Positions 40,077 to 49,364 of a DNA stretch of 64,000 nucleotides are shown one piece after another. Below the pieces are notes generated by a model, which had not been told where the DNA came from, ran no database searches, and was given only the letters and a program-made list of their open reading frames with translations. The translations under genes were made by a program, and so were the position numbers. Position 1 is the stretch's first letter. Each line of letters opens with the position of its first letter. Source of the DNA: Nonomuraea solani (GTDB lineage Bacteria > Actinomycetota > Actinomycetes > Streptosporangiales > Streptosporangiaceae); the NCBI RefSeq assembly GCF_900108335.1, contig NZ_FNVT01000019.1, positions 186,001-250,000 on the forward strand, written 5' to 3'.

Positions 40077-42698
40077 TCAAAGGAGCTCGACATACCCTTC
40101 GGTGCCGTTGACCCGGATCCGGCGGCCCTCCTCGATCACCTGGGTGGCGTTCTGGACACCGACGACGGCCGGCAGCCCGTACTCCCTGGCCACCACGGCG
40201 CCGTGCGTCATCACGCCGCCGACCTCCATCACCACCCCCTTCACCGACACGAACAGTGGCGACCAGCTCGGATCGGTGAACACCGTGACCAGGATGTCGC
40301 CCTCCTCGACGGCGGCGTCGCGCATGCTGCGCACGATCCGCGCCCGGCCCTCCACGACGCCCGACGACACCGCGATCCCGGCCAGCGCCCCCTCCGGCAG
40401 GGCGCCGGTGTCGTACTCGCCGGAGATCACCTCGCCCTCCGAGGTGATGACGCGCGGCGGCGTGAGCTTGCCGTACTCCTCGAACTCCGCCCGCCGCCGC
40501 TCGATCAGGGCCCGGTCGGCGCGGCCGGTCCGCACCACCTCCCTGAACTCCTCCAGCGACAGGAAGTGCACGTCCTCGGCCCGCTCGATCACCCCGTTCC
40601 CGGCCAGCCGGTCCGCCTCGGCCATCAGCGCGCGCTTGTACAGCTCGTACCGCTGCAGCAGGGCGTGCTTGGAGTATTCGCGGTAGCCGATGAAGTGGCG
40701 CACCAGGCTCATCTGGCGGGCCGCCTTGCGGGCCTTGCGCGGGCTCCCCTTCAGGCGGTCCAGCAGGTCGGCGATCATGCGCTCGGCCTCCGCGCGGCCC
40801 CGTCCCGCCTTGCGGGCGCTCTCCCCCGGCTCCAGGTTCCTGACGTTGGCCAGCAGGAGGGGGACGAGCAGGGTCGGGTCCTCGCTCCACCGCGTCCTGG
40901 TGATGTCGATGTCGCCCGAGCAGTGCATCCCGTACTCGGCCAGATAGCCCTCAAGGGCGCGCCGCGCCCGCGGGCCGCCTTCGAGGAGGTCGAGCCCGGG
41001 CAGCAGCGTGTCGCGGCCGACCGTTTCGAGGTGCCGGACGACCTCAGGGAACGGGCGGATCACGTCGGCCACGTCGAGCAGGGACAGGCCCATCGCGGCG
41101 ACGACGTTGTGGTCGGCGGACTGGGCGATGGAGTCGGCGGCGTTCTCGACGCCGAGCCATGCCTTCATGTGCTTGTTGACCCAGTTCACCGACTGGATGC
41201 CGACGAAGGCCGCCGCCACGCTGCGCGGGTCGAAGGTGAGCGCGGCCAGCACGTCGTGGTCGTCCAGGATGTACTGGAACAGCTCGTCGCCCGACCTGCC
41301 CGCGATCCCCCGCCGGAGCCGTTCGACCGTCGCCTCGTTCTCCGCGATCAGTTGCGGCACGACGTCCGCGTCGTCGCGCCGGGCCATGCTCAGGTACTGG
41401 CGGACCATCGGCAGCACCCCGCCCTCGCCGAAGGCGAGGATCGAGGTCTTGCCGCGGGCGAGGCCGCGGGCGAAGTCCTTCCTGGTCAGCACGGTACGCA
41501 GCGCGTTGGCCATGAGCACGTCGACCTGGCCGAGGCTCTTGAGGGTGACGGCGCGGGCCATCGGGGAGGACAGCTCGGCCGACATGTCCTTGTAGAAGCG
41601 GCCCCCGGTCACCGTGCCCGCCGAGCGGCCCAGCCGGTCGTGCAGGAGGGCGAAGAACGACAGGCCGAGGGGCTTGAAGGCGTCGGTCATCATCTGGCGG
41701 TGCCCGTAGGACATGTAGACGTGGTTCTTGTCGTCTCCGGCCTCCGGCACCGGGTAGAGCGTGGTGATCGGCCGGCTCTGCAGCACCTGGAAGTCCCCGC
41801 CGGCCAGGCCCCACTCGATGTCCTGGGGGCGGCCGAAGTGGCGCTCGATGCGGCGGCCGAGCGTTTCGAGGCGCAGGATCTGCTCGTCGGTGAGGGTCTG
41901 CACGTGCCGCCTGGCGGGCGCGACGTCGTGCTCCTCCGTGCCGCCGTCCCGTGACGGGCGCAGCTCCTTGGTCTGGGTGACGATGTTCCTGGTGATGATG
42001 TCGCCCGACCTGACGCGGTAGTTGTCGGCGTTGGCCAGTCCGGACACGAACGCCTCGCCCAGCCCGAAGCCGGCGTCGATCGAGACCACCTTCCGGTTGC
42101 ACGTGACGGGGTCGGCGGTGAACATGATGCCCGCCGCCTCGGGGAAGACCATCCGCTGGACGACCACGGCCACGTGCACCGCGCCGTGGTCGAAGCCGTT
42201 CCTGATGCGGTAGGTGACCGCGCGGTCGGTGAACAGCGACGCCCAGCATCGCCGTACGCTCTCCAGCACCGCCCGCTCGCCCCGGACGTTCAGGTAGGTG
42301 TCCTGCTGCCCCGCGAACGAGCTCGACGGCAGGTCCTCGGCGGTGGCGCTGGAGCGGACCGCGCAGGGCCCGTCGCCGAGCTCGGCCAGGTGGCCCAGGA
42401 TGTCTCCCTCGACCTCGGCGGGCACGGGCTGGGCCTCGACGGCCGCGCGCAGCCGGGCGCACGCCTCGGCGATGCCCGCGCGGTCGTCGGCCCGCAGCCC
42501 GGCCAGCCCGTCGATCAGCGCGGCGACCGTGGCGTCGGCCTCGACGACCGCACGGTACGCCTCGGTCGTGACACAGAAGCCGGGCGGCACGCGGACCCCC
42601 TCGACCGAGGACAGCTCGCCGAGATTGGCGCCCTTGCCGCCGACCTGGGCGAGTTGCGTCTTGTCGATGTCGTGGAAGCCGAGCACGTATGCACCCAT
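40077..42698 (-). CDS. rph: rifamycin phosphotransferase
   Basis: 873 residues. Three parts of rifampicin phosphotransferase are seen: an ATP-binding domain (residues 1 to about 315; KTQLAQVGGKGANLGEL, CAVRSSATAEDLPSSSFAGQ, GIMFTADPVTCNRKVVSIDA), a large helical rifamycin-binding domain (about 325-755), and the swivelling phosphohistidine domain (GGVMTHGAVVAREYGLPAVV with His832). FTDPSWSPLFVSVKG and IRVNGTEGYVELL match RPH closely and not PEP synthase. It transfers the beta-phosphate of ATP to rifamycin. It is monocistronic. The usual rifamycin-associated element was not seen upstream. Confidence 0.88.
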   Translation of the reverse strand: MGAYVLGFHDIDKTQLAQVGGKGANLGELSSVEGVRVPPGFCVTTEAYRAVVEADATVAALIDGLAGLRADDRAGIAEACARLRAAVEAQPVPAEVEGDILGHLAELGDGPCAVRSSATAEDLPSSSFAGQQDTYLNVRGERAVLESVRRCWASLFTDRAVTYRIRNGFDHGAVHVAVVVQRMVFPEAAGIMFTADPVTCNRKVVSIDAGFGLGEAFVSGLANADNYRVRSGDIITRNIVTQTKELRPSRDGGTEEHDVAPARRHVQTLTDEQILRLETLGRRIERHFGRPQDIEWGLAGGDFQVLQSRPITTLYPVPEAGDDKNHVYMSYGHRQMMTDAFKPLGLSFFALLHDRLGRSAGTVTGGRFYKDMSAELSSPMARAVTLKSLGQVDVLMANALRTVLTRKDFARGLARGKTSILAFGEGGVLPMVRQYLSMARRDDADVVPQLIAENEATVERLRRGIAGRSGDELFQYILDDHDVLAALTFDPRSVAAAFVGIQSVNWVNKHMKAWLGVENAADSIAQSADHNVVAAMGLSLLDVADVIRPFPEVVRHLETVGRDTLLPGLDLLEGGPRARRALEGYLAEYGMHCSGDIDITRTRWSEDPTLLVPLLLANVRNLEPGESARKAGRGRAEAERMIADLLDRLKGSPRKARKAARQMSLVRHFIGYREYSKHALLQRYELYKRALMAEADRLAGNGVIERAEDVHFLSLEEFREVVRTGRADRALIERRRAEFEEYGKLTPPRVITSEGEVISGEYDTGALPEGALAGIAVSSGVVEGRARIVRSMRDAAVEEGDILVTVFTDPSWSPLFVSVKGVVMEVGGVMTHGAVVAREYGLPAVVGVQNATQVIEEGRRIRVNGTEGYVELL

Positions 42699-42728
42699 GG
42701 CGGAATCCCGTCTGCCTGAGACAATTAT

Positions 42729-42749
42729 GATACAGATCTGTACTGTATC
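42729..42749. promoter_or_regulatory. 21-bp inverted repeat between rph and the CheB-like gene
   Basis: GATACAG (42729-42735) and CTGTATC (42743-42749) form 7-bp arms around ATCTGTA. The overlapping TACAGATCTGTA is itself a perfect 12-bp palindrome. It lies 31 bases upstream of rph and 41 upstream of the CheB-like gene. Its protein is unknown. Confidence 0.55.
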
Positions 42750-42789
42750 CTAATGCTTACATGCCCCTCCCCCGGGGGATGGGTTGTAG

Positions 42790-43398
42790 GTGGTCACCAC
42801 ACCAGGTGCCGGGCGGCTCGTCACGTGCCCGGTCATCGCGATCGTGTCCTCGGCCGGGGGGCTCGCCGCCACCGGCACGGTGCTGGCGGAGCTGCCGCCC
42901 GGCCTGGCCGCCGCGGTCCTCGTGCTCCAGCATCTCTCGCCGGACCACGAGAGCCGGCTGCCCGAGGTCCTGGGCACGTACACGAAGCTGCCCGTCGCGG
43001 CGGCCCGCGACGGGCAGGCGCTGGCGCCCGGCCGGGTCGCGGTCGCGGTCGCGGCCCATCATCTGCTCGTGACCGGCGACCGCCGTCTCGCCCTGGTCCC
43101 GTCGGGGCCGATCCCGCCCTGCCGGCCCTCCGCGGACCTGCTGCTGGCCACCCTGGCCGCGGTGGCGGGGCCCGACACCATCGCCGTCGTGCTGTCGGGC
43201 ACCGGCACCGACGGATCGACCGGGGCGGCGGCCGTGCACCGCCTCGGCGGCACCGTCATCACCACCGACGCGGCCACGAGCATCTATTTCGGCATGCCTC
43301 AGGCGTGCATCGTCCGGGGCGAGACCGTCGACCACGTGGTGGCGCTCGGCCGGGTGGCTTCCCTGCTCCGCGAACTGGTGCTCCAGCGCGTTCCCTGA
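42790..43398 (+). CDS. CheB-type methylesterase domain protein
   Basis: 202 residues from GTG 42790. A CheB catalytic domain without the usual receiver: the serine is in AIVSSAGGLAATG, the His in VLVLQHLSPDHESRLPEVL, and the Asp in VLSGTGTDGSTGAAAVH; YFGMPQACI is also typical. CheB removes methyl esters from chemoreceptors. No chemotaxis gene is nearby, and filamentous actinomycetes are usually non-motile, so its real target is unknown. It converges on the flavin oxidase gene, two bases from its end. Confidence 0.85.
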   Translation: MVTTPGAGRLVTCPVIAIVSSAGGLAATGTVLAELPPGLAAAVLVLQHLSPDHESRLPEVLGTYTKLPVAAARDGQALAPGRVAVAVAAHHLLVTGDRRLALVPSGPIPPCRPSADLLLATLAAVAGPDTIAVVLSGTGTDGSTGAAAVHRLGGTVITTDAATSIYFGMPQACIVRGETVDHVVALGRVASLLRELVLQRVP

Positions 43399-43399
43399 G

Positions 43400-44542
43400 T
43401 CACTGCTGGCCGGGGCGGCGGGCCGGGACGGGGGCGGGGCGGGCGGTGCCGTCGGTGAAGCGCGACGGGCGGAACGGGGCCAGCAACGACGACTCCTCGC
43501 CGAAGACCTCGCCCGCCACCTCCTCCATCAGCAGGGGGGCCAGCGTGACGCCGCTGTGCGTGGCGACGGTGTAGACCCGCCGCTCCGCGTCCGCGAAGCC
43601 GGCCACCGTGAGCCCGTCGCCGGGCATCGCCCGCATGCCCACGACGGCCCGCTCCACCGTGGCGCCCTCGGTGGCGCGCAGCACGCCGGGCAGCAGGGCC
43701 AGCATCTCGGTCAGGACCTCGCCGGGCACCGGGTGGGCCGGGTCGGCCAAGCCGTCCAGGGGCAGCGACTGCAGCAGGATCCGCCCGCCGCCGTCGGGGC
43801 GCAGGTTGAGCGCGGCCGTGGTGAGCACGCGCGACAGCCGCGCGGGCACCGGGGCCGTGGTGACCAGGAAGCCGTTGGTGACCGTGCCGGACACGGCCGG
43901 GTCCAGCATCGGCACCGTCGCGCCGGCCAGCGCGGCGACCTGCTCGGTCCAGCGGCCGGTGCAGGTGATCACCACGTCGCCGGCGAACGTGCGCCCGTCG
44001 GCCACCGTCACCTTCGCGCCCGACGACGACGTCTCGATCGCGGTCACCTCGGCGCCGATCTCCAGCGTGGCGCCGCCGTCGCGCGCCTCGCCGAGCAGCC
44101 GGCCGAGCAGGCGCAGCGGCTGGACGTACGCCTCGCCGGGGAAGAACACGTACTCGGTGCCCGGGGGCGGCGGCACCAGGTCGGGCTCCAGCGCCAGCGC
44201 CCGCCGGGCGGTGACGCGCTCGACCGGGTAGCCGGTGCCGAGCAGCCGCTCGACGCGGGCCTCCAGCAGCTCCTTGTGCTCGTCGGTGACCGCGCATTCG
44301 AGGTTGCCGGTGGGGAAGAACCAGTCGCCGGGGAGCTGGTGGTGCGCCCAGACGGCCGCGTGGTTGAGGTCGAAGTACTCCCTGGGGATCTTGTTGTTGG
44401 CGTTGATCCACGCGACCGAGGTGGACGTCGTACCGGCTCCCGGGACGCCCGCCTCCAGGACCGTGACCTGCGCGCCGCGCCGGGTGAGCCCCGCCGCGAC
44501 CGCGGCTCCGACCACCCCCGCACCGATGACGACGACTCGCAC
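43400..44542 (-). CDS. FAD-dependent amino acid oxidase (DAO family)
   Basis: 380 residues from GTG 44542 (GAGGAGCCACT upstream). N-terminal VVVIGAGVVGAAVAAGLTRR binds FAD. SVAWINANNKIPREYFDLNHA, WTEQVAALAGATVPMLDP, MRAMPGDGLTVAGFADAE and THSGVTLAPLLMEEVAGEVFG are the DAO/glycine-oxidase segments. It oxidises an amine or D-amino acid in the cytoplasm. It is the last gene of the transporter operon and differs from the oxidase at its start, so the operon may carry two oxidative steps for one imported amine. Confidence 0.85.
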   Translation of the reverse strand: MRVVVIGAGVVGAAVAAGLTRRGAQVTVLEAGVPGAGTTSTSVAWINANNKIPREYFDLNHAAVWAHHQLPGDWFFPTGNLECAVTDEHKELLEARVERLLGTGYPVERVTARRALALEPDLVPPPPGTEYVFFPGEAYVQPLRLLGRLLGEARDGGATLEIGAEVTAIETSSSGAKVTVADGRTFAGDVVITCTGRWTEQVAALAGATVPMLDPAVSGTVTNGFLVTTAPVPARLSRVLTTAALNLRPDGGGRILLQSLPLDGLADPAHPVPGEVLTEMLALLPGVLRATEGATVERAVVGMRAMPGDGLTVAGFADAERRVYTVATHSGVTLAPLLMEEVAGEVFGEESSLLAPFRPSRFTDGTARPAPVPARRPGQQ

Positions 44543-44553
44543 AGTGGCTCCTC

Positions 44554-45360
44554 TCACTTGTTGTCCTGGTCGGCGCCGAACAGCTTGGCGACGCCGACGA
44601 AACGCTCGATGACGACCACGGAGACCACGGCGAACAGCACCATCAGCGTGCCGATGGCGGTGACCGTGGGGTCGTAGTCGTACTGCATGTAGTTGAAGAT
44701 CCGCACGGGCAGCGTCTGCAGGTCGGTCGTGACCACGAACAGCGCCACCGTCAGGTCGTCGAAGGAGGTGATGAACGCGAAGAACGCGCCGCCGATCAGC
44801 GCGCCGCGCACGGCCGGCAGCGTGACGTGCCAGAACACCATGAACGGCGCCGCCCCCAGCCCGGCCGCGGCCTTCTCCGCCGCGCGGTCCAGCCCCGCCA
44901 GCCCGGCCAGGACCAGCCGCACCGCGTACGGCACCGTCAGCACCAGGTGGGCCAGCAGCAGCGTGAACGGGCTCGACGCCAGCCCCATCTGCGCGAACCA
45001 CTGCAGCAGGCCGATGCCGAGCACGATCGTGGGCACCGCGAACGCGCTGGACAGCACCGCCTCCAGCGCGCCCCGGCCGGGAAAACGGTAGCGGTGGATG
45101 GCCAGCCCGCCGGCCAGCCCCACCACCGCCGAGATCGCCGCCGCCGCCAGCGCCACCAGGGCGCTCAGCGCGAACGACGACAGGAACTCCGGCTTCTGGA
45201 ACACCTCGGCGTACCAGCGCAGCGTGATCCCCTTCGGCGGGAACGACACGTACGAGGTCGTGGTGAGCGACGAGGCCACCGTGACCGCGACCGGCGCGAT
45301 CAGGAACAGCCCCACGAGCACCGCGAAGGCGCCGCCGAGCAGGCGGGTCAGGCGCGTCAT
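44554..45360 (-). CDS. ABC transporter permease (PotC-like)
   Basis: 268 residues, start ATG 45360 overlapping the stop of the previous permease gene (ATGA). Six helices; the coupling EAA loop reads EKAAAGLGAAPFMVFWHVTLP, as in spermidine/putrescine-type PotC permeases. The N-terminal helix is MTRLTRLLGGAFAVLVGLF. It forms the membrane channel with the PotB-like partner. The last gene before the FAD oxidase, 11 bases apart. Confidence 0.9.
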   Translation of the reverse strand: MTRLTRLLGGAFAVLVGLFLIAPVAVTVASSLTTTSYVSFPPKGITLRWYAEVFQKPEFLSSFALSALVALAAAAISAVVGLAGGLAIHRYRFPGRGALEAVLSSAFAVPTIVLGIGLLQWFAQMGLASSPFTLLLAHLVLTVPYAVRLVLAGLAGLDRAAEKAAAGLGAAPFMVFWHVTLPAVRGALIGGAFFAFITSFDDLTVALFVVTTDLQTLPVRIFNYMQYDYDPTVTAIGTLMVLFAVVSVVVIERFVGVAKLFGADQDNK

Positions 45361-46229
45361 CCGAACACCACATCCCCGTTGCCGCGGCGCAGCAGCCGCG
45401 CGTAGCCGAGCAGCAGCCCGGTCGTCACGACCACGAGCACGAAACCGATCGCGGCCGCGTACGGCCAGTCGAGCGTGGTCGTGGCCTGCGTGTACACGAA
45501 GTACGGCATGAGCTTCACCTTCGGCCCGCCGAGAATCGCCGGGGTGACGAAGCTGGACGCGGTCAGGCTGAACACGATCATGGCCCCGGCCAGCATGCCC
45601 GGCGCCGACAGCGGCAGCGTGATCCGCCAGAAGCAGGTCCAGCCCGGCGCGCCCAGCCCCTTGGCGGCCGGCACGAGCGTCGGGTCGATGCGGTCCAGGC
45701 TGCCCATGAGCGGCAGCACCATGTACGCCAGCATGACGTGCACCATGCCGATGAGCACGGCCGTGTCGTTGTAGAGCAGTTGCGGCGCGGTGAGCCCGAA
45801 CCACTCGAAGACGGCGGCGACGGGACCGTTGGGCCCGAGCACCACCAGCCACCCGTACGCCCGGATGACCATGCTGATCAGCAGCGGCGACAGCAGGAGC
45901 AGCGCCAGCCAGTTGCGCACGCGGGCCGAGCGGCCCCGCATGTAGAGAGCGAACGGATAGCCGACGAGCAGGCAGCCGATCGTGGTCATGCCGGCGACCT
46001 TGAGCGTGTTCCACAGGACGTCCCGGTAGAACGGGTCGCCCAGGAAACGCACATAGTTGTCCAGCGTGAACGCGCCGGTCTGCGTCCTGAAGCTGTTGGC
46101 CACCAGCGTGAACAGCGGCGCCACGAACAGCAGCGCGAAGATCACGATGGCGGGCAGCGCCAGCAGCAGGCCGGTGCGCCAGCGGGGCCGGCTCAGCGGG
46201 TTGCCAGCGAGGCGTCCGACGGCCGCCAT
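45357..46229 (-). CDS. ABC transporter permease (PotB-like)
   Basis: 290 residues. Six hydrophobic helices begin at TGLLLALPAIVIFALLFVAP. The EAA motif is VPAAKGLGAPGWTCFWRITLP. Family ABC-2.A.1.11 (polyamine/opine/phosphonate) permease. Its start lies within the ATPase gene's last 37 bases, so translation is coupled. Together with the PotC-like protein it makes one heterodimeric pore served by two binding proteins. Confidence 0.9.
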   Translation of the reverse strand: MAAVGRLAGNPLSRPRWRTGLLLALPAIVIFALLFVAPLFTLVANSFRTQTGAFTLDNYVRFLGDPFYRDVLWNTLKVAGMTTIGCLLVGYPFALYMRGRSARVRNWLALLLLSPLLISMVIRAYGWLVVLGPNGPVAAVFEWFGLTAPQLLYNDTAVLIGMVHVMLAYMVLPLMGSLDRIDPTLVPAAKGLGAPGWTCFWRITLPLSAPGMLAGAMIVFSLTASSFVTPAILGGPKVKLMPYFVYTQATTTLDWPYAAAIGFVLVVVTTGLLLGYARLLRRGNGDVVFG

Positions 46230-47287
46230 GAGCAGGTCACCTCCTCCCCCGTCGCGGGCACCTGGGCGTCGAACGGCAGCGCCGCCGTCACCGTGCCCGC
46301 CTCCGTGGCGACCACGCAGCGGATGCGCGAGCCCAGGAAGCGGGTGTCCCGCACGGTGCCGGGCAGCCCGTCGCCGCCGGTACGGATCCGCACGACCTCC
46401 GGCCGCACGTACAGCCGCACGGCCGCGCCCTCGGCCGGAGGTTCGCCCGCCGGGGTGGCGGCCACGGTCGCACCCGCCACCGTGCAGGCGTACCCGCCGG
46501 CCACCGGGCCCGCGGCGGTGCCGTCCAGGGCGTTGACCTCGCCGATGAACTGGGCCACGAAGTCCGTGGCGGGCCGCAGGTAGATCTCCTGGGGCCGGTC
46601 GAGCTGGTGGATGACGCCGTCGGCCATGACCGCGATCCGGTCGGAGACCGCCAGGGCCTCCTCCTGGTCGTGGGTGACCAGGATGGTCGTGGTGCCGATG
46701 CGGCGCTGCAGGGAGGCGACCTCGTCGCGCAGGCGTACCCGGAGCTGGGCGTCCAGGTTGGAGAACGGCTCGTCGAGCAGCAGCAGGTCGGGCTCGATGA
46801 CCAGCGCCCTGGCCAGGGCGGCGCGCTGCTGCTGGCCACCCGACAACTGCCGGGGGTGGCGCTCGGACATGCCGTCCAGGCCCACCATCTCCAGCACCTC
46901 GGCCACCCGCTTCTTGCGCCGTGAGGCCGCGACCTTGCGCATGCGCAGCCCGAACGCCACGTTGTCGGCGATCGTCATGTGCGGGAACAGGGCGTAGGAC
47001 TGGAAGACCATGCCCATCGAGCGGCGGTGCGGCGGAATCGCGGTGATGTCGCGGCCGTCCACCTCGATCAGCCCGCCGTCGGCGGTCAGGTGGCCGGCGA
47101 CCATGTTGAGCGTGGTCGTCTTGCCGCAGCCTGAGGGCCCGAGCAGGGTGAGGAACTCGCCCGGCTCGGTCTCCAGGTCCACGGCGGAGACCACCTCCTT
47201 GCCGCCCAGGACCTTGCGCACGCCGTCCAGGCGCAGCCGCCCGCGCCGTACGGCGGTCTCCACCGGCGTCTCCGTGGTACTCGTCAC
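46193..47287 (-). CDS. ABC transporter ATP-binding protein (PotA-like)
   Basis: 364 residues from GTG 47287 (GGAGGTCGAGCA upstream). Walker A is LGPSGCGKTT, the Q-loop is MVFQSYALFPHMT, the signature is QLSGGQQQRAALARAL, Walker B is LLLLDEPFSNLDAQ and the switch His is in VTHDQEEA. The C-terminal TOBE domain (AAGPVAGGYACTV, VRPEVVRIR) is that of PotA/FbpC-type importers. It energises the transporter encoded by its neighbours; GTGA overlap with the upstream binding-protein gene. Confidence 0.92.
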   Translation of the reverse strand: MTSTTETPVETAVRRGRLRLDGVRKVLGGKEVVSAVDLETEPGEFLTLLGPSGCGKTTTLNMVAGHLTADGGLIEVDGRDITAIPPHRRSMGMVFQSYALFPHMTIADNVAFGLRMRKVAASRRKKRVAEVLEMVGLDGMSERHPRQLSGGQQQRAALARALVIEPDLLLLDEPFSNLDAQLRVRLRDEVASLQRRIGTTTILVTHDQEEALAVSDRIAVMADGVIHQLDRPQEIYLRPATDFVAQFIGEVNALDGTAAGPVAGGYACTVAGATVAATPAGEPPAEGAAVRLYVRPEVVRIRTGGDGLPGTVRDTRFLGSRIRCVVATEAGTVTAALPFDAQVPATGEEVTCSWRPSDASLATR

Positions 47288-48315
47288 TGCTCGACCTCCT
47301 TCGTCCAACGGTCGGTCCACGCGGCCCGGTTGCCGTTGACGTCCTTCCAGTCCAGGGGCGTCATCCCGGCCGCCTGCTCCGGGCCGACCACCCGCCCGGC
47401 CAGCGCCGCGTCGAGCGCGGCGTCGGAGACCGTCGGCCCGTCGTAGCCCTCGGCGGCCAGCTTCCGCTGGATGCCGGGCTCCAGCAGGGCGTTGACGAAC
47501 TTCTGCGCCAGGTCGGGATGCGGCGCCTTGTCGACGACGTTCGCGGTGGCCAGCAGCGGGATGGCGCCCTTCTCCGGATACACGAACTTGATCGGGAAGT
47601 CCTTGTCGGCCAGCGTCTCCACCCGGGAGCCGCCCCACACCGACGCGACCGCCTGCCCCTGCAGGAAGTAGTTGGACACGTCGGCCGTGGTGTCGAAGGT
47701 GAAGGCGTTGGCCGCGACCTTCTTCACGCCGGCGAAGCCCGCCTCGACCGAGCCGTCCCCTTCGCGGGCGGCCAGCATCAGGGCGCCCACGCCGTAGGTG
47801 TTGGTGATCGACGGCAGCACGACCTTGCCCTTGAGCTTCGGGTCGGCCAGGTCGGACAGCTTCGTGGGAGCGGGCAGTCCGTTCTTGGCGTACCACTCGC
47901 TGTTGTAGGCGAGCCCCGTCGCGGTCAGCGCGAAGCCGACGCCGACGTCGCCGGGGAGCCGGGCGACCTTCTCCACCTTCGCCAGGCGGGTGACGGCGGC
48001 CGGGTCGATCTTGGCCAGCAGCCCGGCCTGCACCGCCTGGGCCTGCGGCCCGTCGTCGATGAGGGCGACGTCGATCTGCGGCGCGGCCTGCTGCGCCTTC
48101 AGCTTGGCGACCGTGTCGGTGGAGCTGCCGGCGATGTAGGTGACCTCGCAGCCGCACGTCTTCTCGAACGCGGGCAGCACCGCCTGCTCGAAGGCCTCCT
48201 GGTAGGAGCCTCCATATCCCGCCACCACGAGCTTGCCCGGCGAGGCGGCCGGGCTGGGCGGGGCGCAGGCCGTCAGGCCGATGAGGGCCAGCGCCGCGGC
48301 GAGCAGCCTTGTCAT
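47284..48315 (-). CDS. substrate-binding lipoprotein 1 (PotD-like)
   Basis: 343 residues. Lipoprotein signal LLAAALALIGLTACAPP with the lipid Cys at 17. The mature protein has a two-lobed binding fold: LVVAGYGGSYQEAFEQAVLP, DVALIDDGPQAQAV, FDTTADVSNYFLQGQAV. It captures substrate outside the cell for the PotA/B/C transporter. The fold is typical of polyamine/ferric/opine proteins. It is clearly a duplicate of the next upstream gene, which shares whole segments, and overlaps both neighbours by four bases. Confidence 0.9.
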   Translation of the reverse strand: MTRLLAAALALIGLTACAPPSPAASPGKLVVAGYGGSYQEAFEQAVLPAFEKTCGCEVTYIAGSSTDTVAKLKAQQAAPQIDVALIDDGPQAQAVQAGLLAKIDPAAVTRLAKVEKVARLPGDVGVGFALTATGLAYNSEWYAKNGLPAPTKLSDLADPKLKGKVVLPSITNTYGVGALMLAAREGDGSVEAGFAGVKKVAANAFTFDTTADVSNYFLQGQAVASVWGGSRVETLADKDFPIKFVYPEKGAIPLLATANVVDKAPHPDLAQKFVNALLEPGIQRKLAAEGYDGPTVSDAALDAALAGRVVGPEQAAGMTPLDWKDVNGNRAAWTDRWTKEVEQ

Positions 48316-49364
48316 GAGGTCTCGATCTCCTTGTTCCAGCGGTCCGTCCACGCGGAACGGTTCTTGTTGATCACGGCCCAGTCGAGTTTGCGCAGGTCCG
48401 CGGCCCGGTCCTGGCCGACGACCAGACTGGCGAGCGCGGGGTCGAGCGTGACGCCCTTGACCGTCGGGCCGTTGAAGTTCGACTCGGCCATGGCCTTCTG
48501 CGCCGCCGGCTCCAGCAGCTTGTTGACGAACTTCTGCGCCAGGTCCGCGTGCGGCGCCTTGTTCACCACGTTGACGGTGGCGACCAGCGGCAGCGCGCCC
48601 TCCTCGGGGTAGACGAACTCGATCGGGAAGCCCTTCTTGGCCAGCATCTGGACCCGCGAGTTGCCCCACACCGTGGCCACGGCCTGCCCTTGCAGGAAGT
48701 AGTTGGACACGTCGGCCGTGGTGTCGAACGTGACGGCGTTGGCCGCGACCTTCTTGACGCCCGCGAACCCGGGGTCGATCCGCTGCTCGGACCCGCCACC
48801 GACCTTGGCGGCGATGAGCAGGGCGCCCAGGCCGTAGGTCTGCGTGATGGACGGCATCACCAGCTTGCCCTTGAGCTTGGCGTTCTCCAGGTCGGCCAGC
48901 TTCTTGGGCGCGGGCAGGCCGTTCTTGGCGTAGTAGTCGGTGTTGTAGGCGATGCCGGTGGCGTTGAGCGAGAAGCCGACGCCGACGTCGTCGGGCAGGC
49001 GGGCGATGTCGATGACGTTCGGGAGGTTCGTGACCGTCTTCGGGTCGAGCTTGGCCAGCAGGCCCGCCTGGACGGCCTGGTTCTGCACGCCGTCGTCGAT
49101 GAGGGCGACGTCGATCTGCGGGGCGCCCTGCTGGGCCTTGAGCTTGGCGACCGTGTCGGTGGAGCTGCCCGCGATGTAGGTGACCTTGCAGGAGCAGGAC
49201 TTCTCGAAGTCGGGGATGACCGACTGCTTGAACGCCTCCTCGTACGAGCCGCCGTACCCGGCGATGACCAGCGTGTCGGGAGCCGCGGACGGCGTGGGCG
49301 CGCCGCAGGCGGTCAGGGTGAGGGCCATGGCGAGGAGCCCGGCGGTCAGCGTTCTGGGTGTCAT
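48312..49364 (-). CDS. substrate-binding lipoprotein 2 (tandem paralogue)
   Basis: 350 residues. The lipobox is MALTLTACGAP with Cys at 20. The mature part follows the same line as its neighbour: LVIAGYGGSYEEAFKQSVIP, YIAGSSTDTVAKLKAQQGAP, DTTADVSNYFLQGQAVATVW. The two differ at many exposed positions and in the loop around residue 190 (AAKVGGGSEQRIDPG here). Tandem binding proteins for one transporter suggest two related substrates. It overlaps the oxidase gene by 4 bases (ATGA). Confidence 0.9.
   Translation of the reverse strand: MTPRTLTAGLLAMALTLTACGAPTPSAAPDTLVIAGYGGSYEEAFKQSVIPDFEKSCSCKVTYIAGSSTDTVAKLKAQQGAPQIDVALIDDGVQNQAVQAGLLAKLDPKTVTNLPNVIDIARLPDDVGVGFSLNATGIAYNTDYYAKNGLPAPKKLADLENAKLKGKLVMPSITQTYGLGALLIAAKVGGGSEQRIDPGFAGVKKVAANAVTFDTTADVSNYFLQGQAVATVWGNSRVQMLAKKGFPIEFVYPEEGALPLVATVNVVNKAPHADLAQKFVNKLLEPAAQKAMAESNFNGPTVKGVTLDPALASLVVGQDRAADLRKLDWAVINKNRSAWTDRWNKEIETS

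Noticed and set aside
40032..41954. 640-codon open frame opposite the rifamycin phosphotransferase
   Set aside because: A shadow of the real gene caused by GC-biased third positions; composition is not protein-like.
40077..42698. Phosphoenolpyruvate synthase as the identity of the 873-residue protein
   Set aside because: The N-terminal and C-terminal signatures (KTQLAQVGGKGANLGEL, FTDPSWSPLFVSVKG) and the three-part length fit rifamycin phosphotransferase better.
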